A DNA stretch of 32,346 bases from positions 1 through 32,346 of IMG/VR virus record IMGVR_UViG_3300020172_001354; one strand, 5' to 3'. A model generated the notes under the pieces. That model saw nothing but the letters and a program-made list of their open reading frames with translations. It made no database searches and had not been told where the DNA came from. Of the stretch, positions 16,550 to 24,127 are shown in pieces. The stretch's first letter is position 1; every line of letters starts with the position of its first letter. A program made the translations under genes and the position numbers. Source of the stretch: a virus.

Positions 16550-17052
16550 TGGCTAAAGTACTTTTAATATCAAACAAAGACCTTGTTAAGTTCACCGCTT
16601 TAAATGGTAATATTGATCCTGACAAAGTAATGCACTTCATATCTATAGCGCAGGATATTTATTTGCAGCAATACTTAGGTAGTAAACTATTAGCAAAACT
16701 ACTTACTGATACTGCAAACAATACTTTGACAAGTGACTATAGCAACTTAATTGAAGTATATTTAAAACCTATGTTAATTCACTTTAGTGCGGTTGAATTA
16801 TATCCATTTATAGCCTATTCAATATCGAATAAAGGAGTTTACAAACATAGTGCAGAAAATAGCGAAGTAGTTAGCAAAAATGAAGTAGATTATTTAGTTG
16901 AGAAAGAACGAGTGATAGCGGAGAATTACGCACAAAGGTTTTTAAATTATATGAAATATAATCATCCTTTATTTCCTGAATATTACGATGTTTATAACGA
17001 AGACATAGCGCCTAAATTCAAAACTGACTTAACAAGTTGGTATCTTGATTAA
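16549..17052 (+). CDS. Head-tail connector candidate (DUF6712-like)
   Basis: 167 residues, largely helical, starting on the last base of the portal stop. The line LVKFTALNGNIDPDKVMHFI, then IAQDIYLQQYLGSKL and YLKPMLIHFSAVELYPFIAY, matches the pattern of Bacteroidota phage adaptor proteins annotated as DUF6712 (gp6-like helical connectors). Such proteins dock beneath the portal. Direct adjacency to the portal supports this. Confidence 0.65.
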   Translation: MAKVLLISNKDLVKFTALNGNIDPDKVMHFISIAQDIYLQQYLGSKLLAKLLTDTANNTLTSDYSNLIEVYLKPMLIHFSAVELYPFIAYSISNKGVYKHSAENSEVVSKNEVDYLVEKERVIAENYAQRFLNYMKYNHPLFPEYYDVYNEDIAPKFKTDLTSWYLD

Positions 17053-17054
17053 AT

Positions 17055-17077
17055 ACAAATATTAATAAATACGTTAA
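17055..17077 (+). promoter_or_regulatory. Late-unit motif copy 3 (ACAAAT-N11-CGTTAA), possible phage promoter
   Basis: ACAAAT at 17055-17060 and CGTTAA at 17072-17077, seven bases before the ATG at 17085. The gap is only 32 bases and is almost fully occupied by the motif. It would start the fibre/lysis transcript. See copies at 11789 and 14236. Confidence 0.45.
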
Positions 17078-17084
17078 TTATATA

Positions 17085-17540
17085 ATGGCTTTAGAGAAAA
17101 GAATATCAGAACTTACAGCAAAAACAGGCGCTTTAGAAGATACGGATTTAATCTTAATATCAGACTACAACGGTGTGGATTATGATACAAAATCCGTTAC
17201 AGGAGCGCAAATAAAACCATACAAAACTTTATTATTAAATATTTCACAAAGTGGAACTTCTGCACCTACAATTAATTCAAGTTATTCAGAATTAACAAGT
17301 AATTTTTATTGTCAAAGAAATACAAATGGTAATTATTATATTCAGTTATCTAGTCTTGAATTTTTAGATAATAAAACATTTATTCAAGTAACATTAGGAG
17401 GAAGTGCATCCTTGACAAATATGTATGCTATTAAAGTTACAGAAGATAGAATAAACTTTTACAGTTCAAATTCTAACACAGGAACTTTGACAGATGGATT
17501 ATTAAACGAAGCACAAATTGAAATTAAAATTATAAAATAA
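17085..17540 (+). CDS. Short fibre-like virion protein with shared N-terminal anchor
   Basis: 151 residues. Residues 1-43 (KRISELTAKTGALEDTDLIL ... YDTKSVTGAQI) are closely similar to the N-terminus of the next, much longer fibre protein, so both probably plug into the same virion site. The C-terminal 100 residues are a strand-rich Ser/Asn/Thr domain (SSYSELTSNFYCQRNTNGNY) that may be a small trimerising or capping module. The stop overlaps the next start by one base (TAATG), indicating co-expression. Confidence 0.6.
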   Translation: MALEKRISELTAKTGALEDTDLILISDYNGVDYDTKSVTGAQIKPYKTLLLNISQSGTSAPTINSSYSELTSNFYCQRNTNGNYYIQLSSLEFLDNKTFIQVTLGGSASLTNMYAIKVTEDRINFYSSNSNTGTLTDGLLNEAQIEIKIIK

Positions 17541-20158
17541 TGGCTATAGTTAAAAAAATATCGGAGTTAACTCCAAAAGGTTCGGCGCTTGCTAATACCG
17601 ATTTATTAATCGTTGGTGTTGACAATGGAACTGATTACGATTTAAAGAGTGTAACAGGGGCGCAAGTGTTAGGTAATGTGGTTAGTCAAACGATTACGGA
17701 TGGGGTTACAACAAAATCACCTTCTGAAAATGCGGTTTTTGATGCTTTGGCGTTAAAAGTTGACAAGGTAACAGGAAGTAGATTAATTACAAGCGCAGAA
17801 GCTACTATTTTAGGTAATACAAGCGGAACAAATACAGGGGATCAAAACTTACAACAAGTTACTGATAAGGGAGCAATAACAACAAATACATTTTCAAGCC
17901 AAAATGCTACTTTTCAAAGTTCATTAGCACCTTCTCAAATTCAATCTCAAAGGTTATCAAATTCAAAAAGAAGTTCTTTAAATGCGGATGGTTACATATC
18001 ATTTAGCACAACTGGAATTTCAGAAGCTACAATCAAAGCAACTAATATTTTAAACGATGTTACTTTAGAAGTACCTAATAAATCAGTTGGTAGTTATACA
18101 ATTGCGACAATTTCTGATTTAACTAATCAAGTGCCTTATACGGGCGCAACTACAAACGTAAATTTAGGAGAATTTGAACTAAAAGCGGGACAATTAAGCT
18201 TAGATATTACTCCAACAGGAACGGCTGCAGTAGGTACAACACGTTGGAACGATGCTTTAGGAAGTTCAGAAACTACATTAAAAGGGGGGTCAGTTATTAT
18301 TAAAAACGGTGTTGACTTAGTAGCGAGAGTAGTAAACAAAGTTACTCCAAACACTACATTAACAAAAGCTAGTTATCAAGTTGTTAAAGTTAGCGGAGCG
18401 CAAGGTCAACGTTTAGCGGTTAACTTAGCACAGGCAAACAATGACAATAATAGTGCTGATACTTTAGGGATAGTTTGTGAAACAATACCAACTAATCAGG
18501 AAGGATTTATAATTACAGTAGGTCAATTAGAAAACGTTAATACGACAGGAAGTTTACAAAGTGAAACGTGGGTTGATGGTGATGTTTTGTATTTATCCCC
18601 AACAACAGCTGGAAAAATAACTAATATTAAACCAACAGGAGCAACGGGTCATATAGTTATATTAGGATATGTTGAGTATGCTCATGCAGTAAATGGAAAA
18701 ATTTACGTTAAAATTATGAACGGTTGGGAGTTAGATGAACTTCACAATGTTTCAATTTCAAATCCATTAGATAAACAACTATTATCTTACGAAAATTCAA
18801 CCTCACTTTGGAAAAACAAAAGTGTTACAACTGCTGATATTGCAGATTCAACAAATAAACGTTATGTAACTGATGCAAATTTAACAACTATAGGAAATAC
18901 AAGCGGAACGAATACAGGTGATCAGATTCTTTCAGATGCAACGTTAACAACAACTGATATAACAACAAATAACGTATCAACTACTAAACATGGTTTTGCA
19001 CCAAAAGCACCTAACAATACAACTCAATTTTTAAGAGGGGACGGAACATGGGCAACTCCTGCAGCGGGTGGTTTAACATTCTTTACAGAAGCGCAAAGTA
19101 CGGCAGCACCAAATGCAACTGTAAATGTAGATAGTTTAACGGCGGTTGCTAGTACAACGGATGCAGATTTTTCAATCATAGCAAAAGGAACTGGAGCAAT
19201 TTTGGCAAGTATTCCAAACAATATCGCAACTGTACCTAATGTTGGGGGTAATAAGAGAGGTCAATATGCTTTAGATTTACAACACTTTGGACAAATAAAT
19301 GTAGGAACAGAGGTTGCAAGTGGTAATTACTCATCCATTACTGCTGGAAATAGAAATACGGCAAGCGGTCAATACTCATTTATAGGCTCAGGTTTTAGAA
19401 ATACAGCTTCAAATGATTATTCAGTTATTAATAGCGGTCAAATTAATAATGCTAACGGACTTTATTCTTTTATTGGAACGGGACAAAGCAATACCGCATC
19501 TAGTACATACGATACTGTTTTAAATGGTTTTGGTAATACATCTTCTGGCGGTTATTCTTTAAGTGGTGGTCTTCAATGTACAAATACAGGAGCTAGAGCT
19601 TTAGTATATGGTGAAAATAATACTGTTAGCGGTAGGTCAGCTGCTTCAATTAACCAAGAAAATACAGCTTCTTCTGATTATTCAAATGCTAGAGGTTTAA
19701 GAGCGACAACTTTCACAACATGGGGTAAATGGGTCTTAGGCGGTGGCGGTGCAACATTAGGCTCAGCACAAAAAGGAATGTTAGTTTTGAGTGTTAGAAC
19801 TACAAATAACACTCCTACAGAAATATCATTTGGAGCAAATGGAGTTGATGCAAGGGCAAATTTAACGTGTCAAGATAACAACGGAATGAGAGTTAAGGGT
19901 TCTATAATAGCAAAACAAAGCGGTTCGACAAATATAGCAGCATGGGATTTCGACTATGTAATAGTTAGAGGTGTTGGTGTTGGTACTACTTCGGTTGTAG
20001 TTTCAAATGTAAATGTTGTAACTAATATACCAGTATGGGGAACTCCAACAATTACAGCGGACACAGTTAGGGGTTATGCTTCAATTAAAGTAATAGGAGT
20101 AACAGCTAATATACAATGGACCGCAACAATAGAATCAACAGAGGTGATTTACGCATAA
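17540..20158 (+). CDS. Tail fibre / receptor-binding protein with YadA-like head repeats
   Basis: 872 residues, the largest gene. N-terminal anchor (KKISELTPKGSALANTDLLI ... SVTGAQV, 1-43) shared with the preceding protein. GNTSGTNTGDQ occurs twice (about 92-102 and 452-462), each opening a new segment. Residues about 595-715 contain roughly 15-residue repeats (SFIGSGFRNTASNDY-like units with Gly-x-x-NTAS) as in YadA/Hep_Hag heads, which fold as left-handed beta-rolls in trimeric surface adhesins. A Gly-rich joint (GGGGATLG) leads to a C-terminal strand-rich domain that probably contacts the host. Expected to form a homotrimer at the tail tip and determine host range. Confidence 0.85.
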   Translation: MAIVKKISELTPKGSALANTDLLIVGVDNGTDYDLKSVTGAQVLGNVVSQTITDGVTTKSPSENAVFDALALKVDKVTGSRLITSAEATILGNTSGTNTGDQNLQQVTDKGAITTNTFSSQNATFQSSLAPSQIQSQRLSNSKRSSLNADGYISFSTTGISEATIKATNILNDVTLEVPNKSVGSYTIATISDLTNQVPYTGATTNVNLGEFELKAGQLSLDITPTGTAAVGTTRWNDALGSSETTLKGGSVIIKNGVDLVARVVNKVTPNTTLTKASYQVVKVSGAQGQRLAVNLAQANNDNNSADTLGIVCETIPTNQEGFIITVGQLENVNTTGSLQSETWVDGDVLYLSPTTAGKITNIKPTGATGHIVILGYVEYAHAVNGKIYVKIMNGWELDELHNVSISNPLDKQLLSYENSTSLWKNKSVTTADIADSTNKRYVTDANLTTIGNTSGTNTGDQILSDATLTTTDITTNNVSTTKHGFAPKAPNNTTQFLRGDGTWATPAAGGLTFFTEAQSTAAPNATVNVDSLTAVASTTDADFSIIAKGTGAILASIPNNIATVPNVGGNKRGQYALDLQHFGQINVGTEVASGNYSSITAGNRNTASGQYSFIGSGFRNTASNDYSVINSGQINNANGLYSFIGTGQSNTASSTYDTVLNGFGNTSSGGYSLSGGLQCTNTGARALVYGENNTVSGRSAASINQENTASSDYSNARGLRATTFTTWGKWVLGGGGATLGSAQKGMLVLSVRTTNNTPTEISFGANGVDARANLTCQDNNGMRVKGSIIAKQSGSTNIAAWDFDYVIVRGVGVGTTSVVVSNVNVVTNIPVWGTPTITADTVRGYASIKVIGVTANIQWTATIESTEVIYA

Positions 20159-20170
20159 AAATAAATAAAA

Positions 20171-20428
20171 ATGGAAATAGTTTTAAAGAAAGTAGAAGCA
20201 ATAGGAAATGCAAACATTTTAGAAAATGGTAACACTATTCAAAGATGTTTGTTAACAACTGAACTTGAAGGAGTTAGTATAGTTGGAAAACAATTTTCTG
20301 ATATAGTAGAATTTGAAATACCTAATTCTGAAATGGTCGGAAAGGATAAACCTCTAGTTAGCGGTTGGGATTACATTAAGAATGTTTTAGCTCCTCAATG
20401 GGTAATTGACAACTATAGCAATATATAA
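20171..20428 (+). CDS. Hypothetical fibre-adjacent protein (85 aa)
   Basis: Begins 12 bases after the fibre stop and shares one base with the next gene. Sequence shows a strand-like body (IVGKQFSDIVEFEIPNSEMV) and a C-terminal helix (DYIKNVLAPQWVIDNYSNI). No membrane segment. May be a fibre chaperone or small tail protein; position is the only guide. Confidence 0.6.
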   Translation: MEIVLKKVEAIGNANILENGNTIQRCLLTTELEGVSIVGKQFSDIVEFEIPNSEMVGKDKPLVSGWDYIKNVLAPQWVIDNYSNI

Positions 20429-21039
20429 TGAATCAAATTAAATCAATTTTAACCGAGTTAAGAAAAATGAAAAATATAGCACTAATCCTATTATTTTTGG
20501 GGTTGGTGCTTTATTCATACCAGCCACTAATTACTAAGGTAGTTGAAAAAAAGATTGAAAAAGACCCCGTAAAAGAAGATATAAACAACAATGTCCTAAT
20601 TCAACAAATGTTAAATGATTTGATGAATAAATATAAAGCGGATAGGGCATATATATTTCAATTCTCTAACAATGTGATGTATTACGATGGAACTCACAGA
20701 AATCATACTTCGATGTCATTTGAAGTATGCACAAACGGAGTAAGTTATGAATCTAAAAACTTACAAAAGTTACCAGTTAGTTTATTTCCTGTATTTTTAC
20801 AAGAGATTATGTTAGATAAATGTAGATATACGGATATAGATAGTTTGCATGAAACTTCGACACGAATATCGTTAAAAAAACAAGGTATTAAAAGTGTTGT
20901 TATTGCGCCTTATTTTAAAGAAGGTCATTTTGTTGCCTATATAGGTTTAGACTATGTTAAGCAAAATAATTTTTTAGACTTTAATTATTACGAGTTTAAA
21001 TCTAAAACTAATGAAATAGGTAATATACTTTGTCAATAA
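20428..21039 (+). CDS. Membrane-anchored GAF-like domain protein
   Basis: 203 residues: a basic N-terminus, one strong transmembrane segment (about 16-33, IALILLFLGLVLYSYQ), a charged linker, and a soluble alpha/beta domain (57-200) with KADRAYIFQFSNNVMYYDGT, SMSFEVCTNGVSYESK, GIKSVVIAPYFKEGHFVAYI. This order of motifs ('R-x-Y-I-F-Q-F', then a helix, then 'I-x-x-x-x-x-x-P-Y-F-x-x-G-x-x-x-A-Y-I-G') is GAF-like, a fold used for sensing small ligands. The start at 20428 is chosen for overlap with the upstream stop; an internal ATG (residue 14) would also keep the membrane segment. Located directly upstream of holin and endolysin, it may sense cell state or tune lysis or exclusion; inference. Confidence 0.65.
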   Translation: MNQIKSILTELRKMKNIALILLFLGLVLYSYQPLITKVVEKKIEKDPVKEDINNNVLIQQMLNDLMNKYKADRAYIFQFSNNVMYYDGTHRNHTSMSFEVCTNGVSYESKNLQKLPVSLFPVFLQEIMLDKCRYTDIDSLHETSTRISLKKQGIKSVVIAPYFKEGHFVAYIGLDYVKQNNFLDFNYYEFKSKTNEIGNILCQ

Positions 21040-21062
21040 TTACTATATTTAAATAAAAAAAT

Positions 21063-21251
21063 ATGAGAGAGATAAAAAAAAGATGGAATAGCGAAACTCC
21101 GCACTTCTTTAAGAAAGTGATTAATTTCGGAATAATAGCGGGAATAGTTGGAAGCGGTTTAATAACATTACCAGCAACGGTTACAATAGGAACAATTTTG
21201 GTAACAGTAGGAGCAACCGCAACGGCAATCGCTAAATTGACAAAGATATGA
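21063..21251 (+). CDS. Putative holin
   Basis: 62 residues. A basic, aromatic N-terminus (REIKKRWNSETPHFFKKV) followed by two hydrophobic segments (about 20-36 and 41-58, rich in Gly/Ala/Ile/Thr) joined by a short LPAT turn, and a basic end (KLTKI). Size, two membrane segments and an ATGA overlap with the endolysin at 21248 fit a class II holin, which lets endolysin reach the cell wall. Similar KRW-x-S-x-TP-x-FFKK proteins precede endolysins in Bacteroidota phages, from memory. Confidence 0.75.
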   Translation: MREIKKRWNSETPHFFKKVINFGIIAGIVGSGLITLPATVTIGTILVTVGATATAIAKLTKI

Positions 21252-21655
21252 TTAGCAAACATATATCATTAAAAGAAGCTACATTTAGCGCAACGGCTAC
21301 AAGGTTAGGCATAGATAACCAACCAACTGCAGAACATTTAATTTGTATGAAGTTAGTGGCTGAAAAATGCTTTGAACCTTTAAGAAATTGGTACGGTAAG
21401 CCTATTAAAATAAATTCATTTTATAGAGGTTTAAAGCTTAATAAAGCGGTCAAAGGTAGTTTGTCAAGCCAACATTGTAAAGGTGAAGCTATCGACATGG
21501 ATGCAGGTTCAATTGAAGAAAATAAGAAGCTTTTTGATTGGTGCAAAGCTAATTTAGAATTTGATCAGTTAATCAATGAGTATAACTTTTCATGGGTTCA
21601 TATATCTTACACAGAAAAAAAACCAAATAGAAAGCAAGTATTAATTATTAAATGA
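21248..21655 (+). CDS. Endolysin, M15 family zinc peptidase
   Basis: 135 residues of the Peptidase_M15_3 type. Zinc ligands are visible as SSQHCKGEAIDMD (H76, D83) and SWVHIS (H118), with E111 placed as the likely catalytic Glu; INSFYRG near 55-61 is also typical. It cleaves peptide cross-links in peptidoglycan for lysis. No signal peptide, so it needs the holin. Last gene of the late block; a terminator follows 45 bases downstream. Confidence 0.92.
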   Translation: MISKHISLKEATFSATATRLGIDNQPTAEHLICMKLVAEKCFEPLRNWYGKPIKINSFYRGLKLNKAVKGSLSSQHCKGEAIDMDAGSIEENKKLFDWCKANLEFDQLINEYNFSWVHISYTEKKPNRKQVLIIK

Positions 21656-21700
21656 TTATATTTACATATTCATAATAATTTAGTTTTAGTTAACAGTTGG

Positions 21701-21733
21701 AAATGAGGTAATTAAAAACTATCTCATTTTTTT
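21701..21733 (+). terminator. Intrinsic terminator ending the late block
   Basis: Stem AAATGAGGTA (21701-21710) with TATCTCATTT (21720-21729), one G-U pair, 9-base loop; T-tract to 21733. Separates lysis genes from the first early-type promoter. Confidence 0.88.
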
Positions 21734-21756
21734 ATTAAAATAATTTAAAAATACTA

Positions 21757-21786
21757 TTGTATATTTAAAAATAATATGTATCTTTG
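21757..21786 (+). promoter_or_regulatory. Early promoter P1, Flavobacterium-type
   Basis: TTG at 21757-21759, 19-base spacer, TATCTTTG at 21779-21786: an exact match to the Bacteroidota form TTG-N17-23-TAnnTTTG. Expected transcription start near 21792, about 20 bases before the ATG at 21813. Shares extended sequence (TTGTATATTTA at the left, TTTGTA at the right) with P2 at 24059. Confidence 0.88.
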
Positions 21787-21812
21787 TAAAAACAAACTAA
21801 AACAAATTAATT

Positions 21813-22016
21813 ATGGAAAGAACAATCAATTACAGAAATGTTGAACTAAGATGTGAATTTAGGATTGACAAATATGAGCCAGCTACTTATTGGCAACCTG
21901 AAGAGGGGGGAACTATTTACGATTTATTCGTGTATGTTCAAGATACTGAAATATTAGATATTTTAGGAAAAAAACAAATAGAAGATATTGAAGATTTAAT
22001 TTACGAGCAGTTATGA
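21813..22016 (+). CDS. Small conserved hypothetical protein (67 aa)
   Basis: First gene of the P1 operon. Strand-rich N-terminal half (INYRNVELRCEFRI), then EPATYWQPEEGGTIYDLFVY and an acidic helical C-terminus (KKQIEDIEDLIYEQL). The 'P-A-x-Y-x-x-P-E-x-G-G' pattern recurs in small early proteins of many phages, but its function is not known. ATGA overlap with the ERF gene implies coupling to the recombination module. Confidence 0.75.
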   Translation: MERTINYRNVELRCEFRIDKYEPATYWQPEEGGTIYDLFVYVQDTEILDILGKKQIEDIEDLIYEQL

Positions 22017-22525
22017 AAATATACGCAAAAATACACGAAGCAAAAAAAGAAATTGGAGTTGTTAAGAAAAACGCAAAAAATCCACACTTCAAAAATACTT
22101 ATGCCGATTTAAACGCATTAATTGATGCAGTTGAGCCGATACTATTGGAAAAAGGTTTAATTATGTTACAACCGATTAAAGACGGCAAAGTTTACACGCA
22201 AATAATCGACATTGATACATTTGAAAGTGTTGAAAGTTGTATTGATTTAAGCCCTAATTTAACGGCGCAAGCTTTGGGTAGCCAAGTGACTTATTACCGT
22301 AGATACACTTTACAAAGTTTAATGAGTTTACAAGCTGACGATGACGATGGTCAATTAGCTAGTAAACTACAACCAATAGTTAAAGAAGTATTACAAGTTG
22401 GTTCTACTAATTTTATTCGTTGCATAGATGCTTTAAAAGAAGGCAAAGGTACAATTGAACAAATCAAAGCTAAGTACAACGTAAGTAGTGAAGTTGAAAA
22501 ATTATTAATCGAAAAAAGTAGGTAA
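22013..22525 (+). CDS. erf: ERF-family single-strand annealing recombinase
   Basis: 170 residues. The ERF signature is clear: NPHFKNTYADLNALIDAVEP (27-46), LLEKGLIMLQP, then SQVTYYRRYTLQSLMSLQ and ADDDDG (about 90-113). ERF proteins bind single-stranded DNA, form rings and anneal complementary strands for phage recombination and genome circularisation or repair. Partner genes nearby are the DUF3127 SSB-like protein (23434) and, further off, the helicase-HNH protein (29649); no separate 5'-3' exonuclease is visible in the operon. Confidence 0.92.
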   Translation: MKIYAKIHEAKKEIGVVKKNAKNPHFKNTYADLNALIDAVEPILLEKGLIMLQPIKDGKVYTQIIDIDTFESVESCIDLSPNLTAQALGSQVTYYRRYTLQSLMSLQADDDDGQLASKLQPIVKEVLQVGSTNFIRCIDALKEGKGTIEQIKAKYNVSSEVEKLLIEKSR

Positions 22526-22526
22526 A

Positions 22527-22763
22527 ATGGCAGAATTAGAAGTAAATGTAGACCAATTCATTGATGTAGATGTAGATGTAGAAGATTTTTTAGATGCATG
22601 TTCAGAAAGTGAAATTGAAGATGTTATAGAATGGTTAAATGAGAATGATTATAATATAACGGTGAATGATGATACAAATAAAGATTTGATTAAATTAATG
22701 AATGTGATTTCATTAACCGTAGAAGATGAAATATTATTAAATAACATAGCAAATAAATACTAA
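22527..22763 (+). CDS. Very acidic hypothetical protein (78 aa)
   Basis: One base after the ERF stop. Strikingly acidic (VDQFIDVDVDVEDFLDACSE; SEIEDVIEWLNENDY), with no Arg and only a few Lys. Such small acidic proteins can mimic DNA or bind basic partners, but here the neighbour context (recombination) only allows the suggestion of a modulator of DNA-binding proteins. Function unknown. Confidence 0.7.
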   Translation: MAELEVNVDQFIDVDVDVEDFLDACSESEIEDVIEWLNENDYNITVNDDTNKDLIKLMNVISLTVEDEILLNNIANKY

Positions 22764-22768
22764 ATAAA

Positions 22769-23269
22769 ATGGAAAATTTAAATGACATCAACAGACAAGA
22801 CGAAATGCACTGGGAAAATACGCCAATTGAAAACCCCTTTCATTTATCAGTAGTTACAGAAGCAACGGTTATGACACTTCATGAACACTTCGATATGATG
22901 ATACAAGCAGTTAGAAATGGAGAATTAGACGCACTTAGCCTTTATACTATATCTAAGGAAGTAAAAGATATAGCCGACAAAGTTAATCGAGATGTACAAG
23001 AGTTAGCAATTGAAGAAGCGGAAAACCGTACAGAAAAAAGTTTTAAATATGGCAATAAAATGGTTACTAAAGTTGAAGGTAGAAGATTAATTGACTATTC
23101 AGATATAGAAGAATGGAAAATTGCAAAAGACAACTTGAAAGAAATTGAAGAGAAATATAAACAAGTGGCGCTTTCGAAAGTTAGTAGCTTAGATGAAACT
23201 ACAGGAGAGGTTTTACAACGTCCTATCATAACATTTAGCAAGTCATCTATTATGATTAAAAATGTTTAA
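22769..23269 (+). CDS. Hypothetical helical protein in recombination operon (166 aa)
   Basis: Mostly helical and charged: HLSVVTEATVMTLHEHFDMM, ALSLYTISKEVKDIADKVNR, a coiled-coil-like region (EWKIAKDNLKEIEEKYK), and a C-terminal PIITFSKSSIMIK. Its position between ERF and the SSB-like gene, and its size, are like Gam/Sak accessory proteins, but no family motif is definite. Overlaps the next small membrane protein gene by 8 bases. Confidence 0.65.
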   Translation: MENLNDINRQDEMHWENTPIENPFHLSVVTEATVMTLHEHFDMMIQAVRNGELDALSLYTISKEVKDIADKVNRDVQELAIEEAENRTEKSFKYGNKMVTKVEGRRLIDYSDIEEWKIAKDNLKEIEEKYKQVALSKVSSLDETTGEVLQRPIITFSKSSIMIKNV

Positions 23270-23444
23270 GGTTTTAATATTACCATGTATCGGAATTGTG
23301 TTAATTTTGCAGTTCCGATGCAAACATAAAGAAAGTAAAAACTATAATGTAAATGAGCGAAACGAATCATTTTACATAGATACAAATGGAATAGAAAACG
23401 AGTATATTAATAGTAACCCAATAATAAATAAATATGAATATTGA
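23262..23444 (+). CDS. Small predicted membrane protein (60 aa)
   Basis: One hydrophobic segment at 4-18 (VLILPCIGIVLILQF) followed by RCKHKE and a polar Asn/Glu/Tyr-rich tail. Cys20 is preceded by Arg, so it is not a normal lipobox; a single-pass inner membrane protein is more likely. It overlaps both neighbours (8 and 11 bases), which supports translation. Early small membrane proteins often affect superinfection or host physiology; unproven here. Confidence 0.6.
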   Translation: MFKVLILPCIGIVLILQFRCKHKESKNYNVNERNESFYIDTNGIENEYINSNPIINKYEY

Positions 23445-23772
23445 ATTAAAAGCAAAGATTGTAGGAATTAATGACACGATTGTAGTAAGTGATGCATTTA
23501 GCAAAAGAGAATTTAAAGTAACTACTTTAGACCAGTACCCAAACACTTATAAAGTGCAAGTTACTAAAGACAAATGTAGTCTATTGGATAAGTTCAAAAT
23601 AGGTGACGAGGTTAATGTTCATTGTAATTTGAATGGTAGAGATTGGACGAATCCAACAACGCAAATAGTAAGCAACTTTATTTCTTTGGATTGCTGGAGA
23701 ATTGAACAAGTTACAAACGAGGTGAAAGTTGAAAATACTATTTTAGCTGAACCTGAAGATTTACCATTCTAA
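23434..23772 (+). CDS. DUF3127-type SSB-like OB-fold protein
   Basis: 112 residues. Strand pattern KAKIVGINDTIVVSDAFSKR, the 'Y-P-x-x-x-x-V-x-x-x-K-D-K' segment, FKIGDEVNVHCNLNGRDW and a SLDCWRIE strand match DUF3127 proteins, which are single-strand DNA-binding OB-folds in Bacteroidota and their phages. The C-terminus EPEDLPF resembles the acidic tip by which SSB proteins recruit replication partners. Works naturally with ERF and the helicases. Confidence 0.8.
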   Translation: MNIELKAKIVGINDTIVVSDAFSKREFKVTTLDQYPNTYKVQVTKDKCSLLDKFKIGDEVNVHCNLNGRDWTNPTTQIVSNFISLDCWRIEQVTNEVKVENTILAEPEDLPF

Positions 23773-23987
23773 TGAAGTTATTAGTAAACAAAAAAGAATG
23801 TGACGAGGTTAGAGATAGCTTCGTCACTATCGAATTAAGACAACGAAAAATAGTAGGTAATCGTATTTATTCACCTATTAGAGCAAAGGTCTTAGAAAGC
23901 ACTACAAGGGCAACTTACAACAAGTTTATAATATATAAGCAACCGATTAGCGAGAAAGTATTAAACGTATTTAAAAATTATTTATGA
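23772..23987 (+). CDS. Hypothetical basic protein (71 aa)
   Basis: Last gene of the P1 operon, sharing one base with the SSB-like gene stop (TAATG). Basic, alpha/beta composition (ECDEVRDSFVTIELRQRKIV; ESTTRATYNKFIIY). No recognised domain. A strong terminator follows 11 bases later. Confidence 0.7.
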   Translation: MKLLVNKKECDEVRDSFVTIELRQRKIVGNRIYSPIRAKVLESTTRATYNKFIIYKQPISEKVLNVFKNYL

Positions 23988-23997
23988 ATTATTTACT

Positions 23998-24034
23998 AAA
24001 TTAACTATCTTTAAATCAGGTAGTTAATTTTTTT
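23998..24034 (+). terminator. Intrinsic terminator ending P1 operon
   Basis: Long stem AAATTAACTATCT (23998-24010) with AGGTAGTTAATTT (24018-24030), one G-U pair, 7-base loop, and a T-rich tract to 24034. AT-rich but 13 bp long. Confidence 0.85.
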
Positions 24035-24058
24035 CTTTCATTTATTTTAAAAAAACAC

Positions 24059-24088
24059 TTGTATATTTATAAAAGAGTTGTATATTTG
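24059..24088 (+). promoter_or_regulatory. Early promoter P2, Flavobacterium-type
   Basis: TTG at 24059-24061, 19-base spacer, TATATTTG at 24081-24088. Same spacing and extended sequence as P1, so both are probably read together by host RNA polymerase. Expected start near 24094, leaving a leader of about 34 bases before the ATG at 24128. Confidence 0.88.
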
Positions 24089-24127
24089 TAGTGTAGAAAC
24101 AAACAATAACTAAAAAACTAAGAAATT

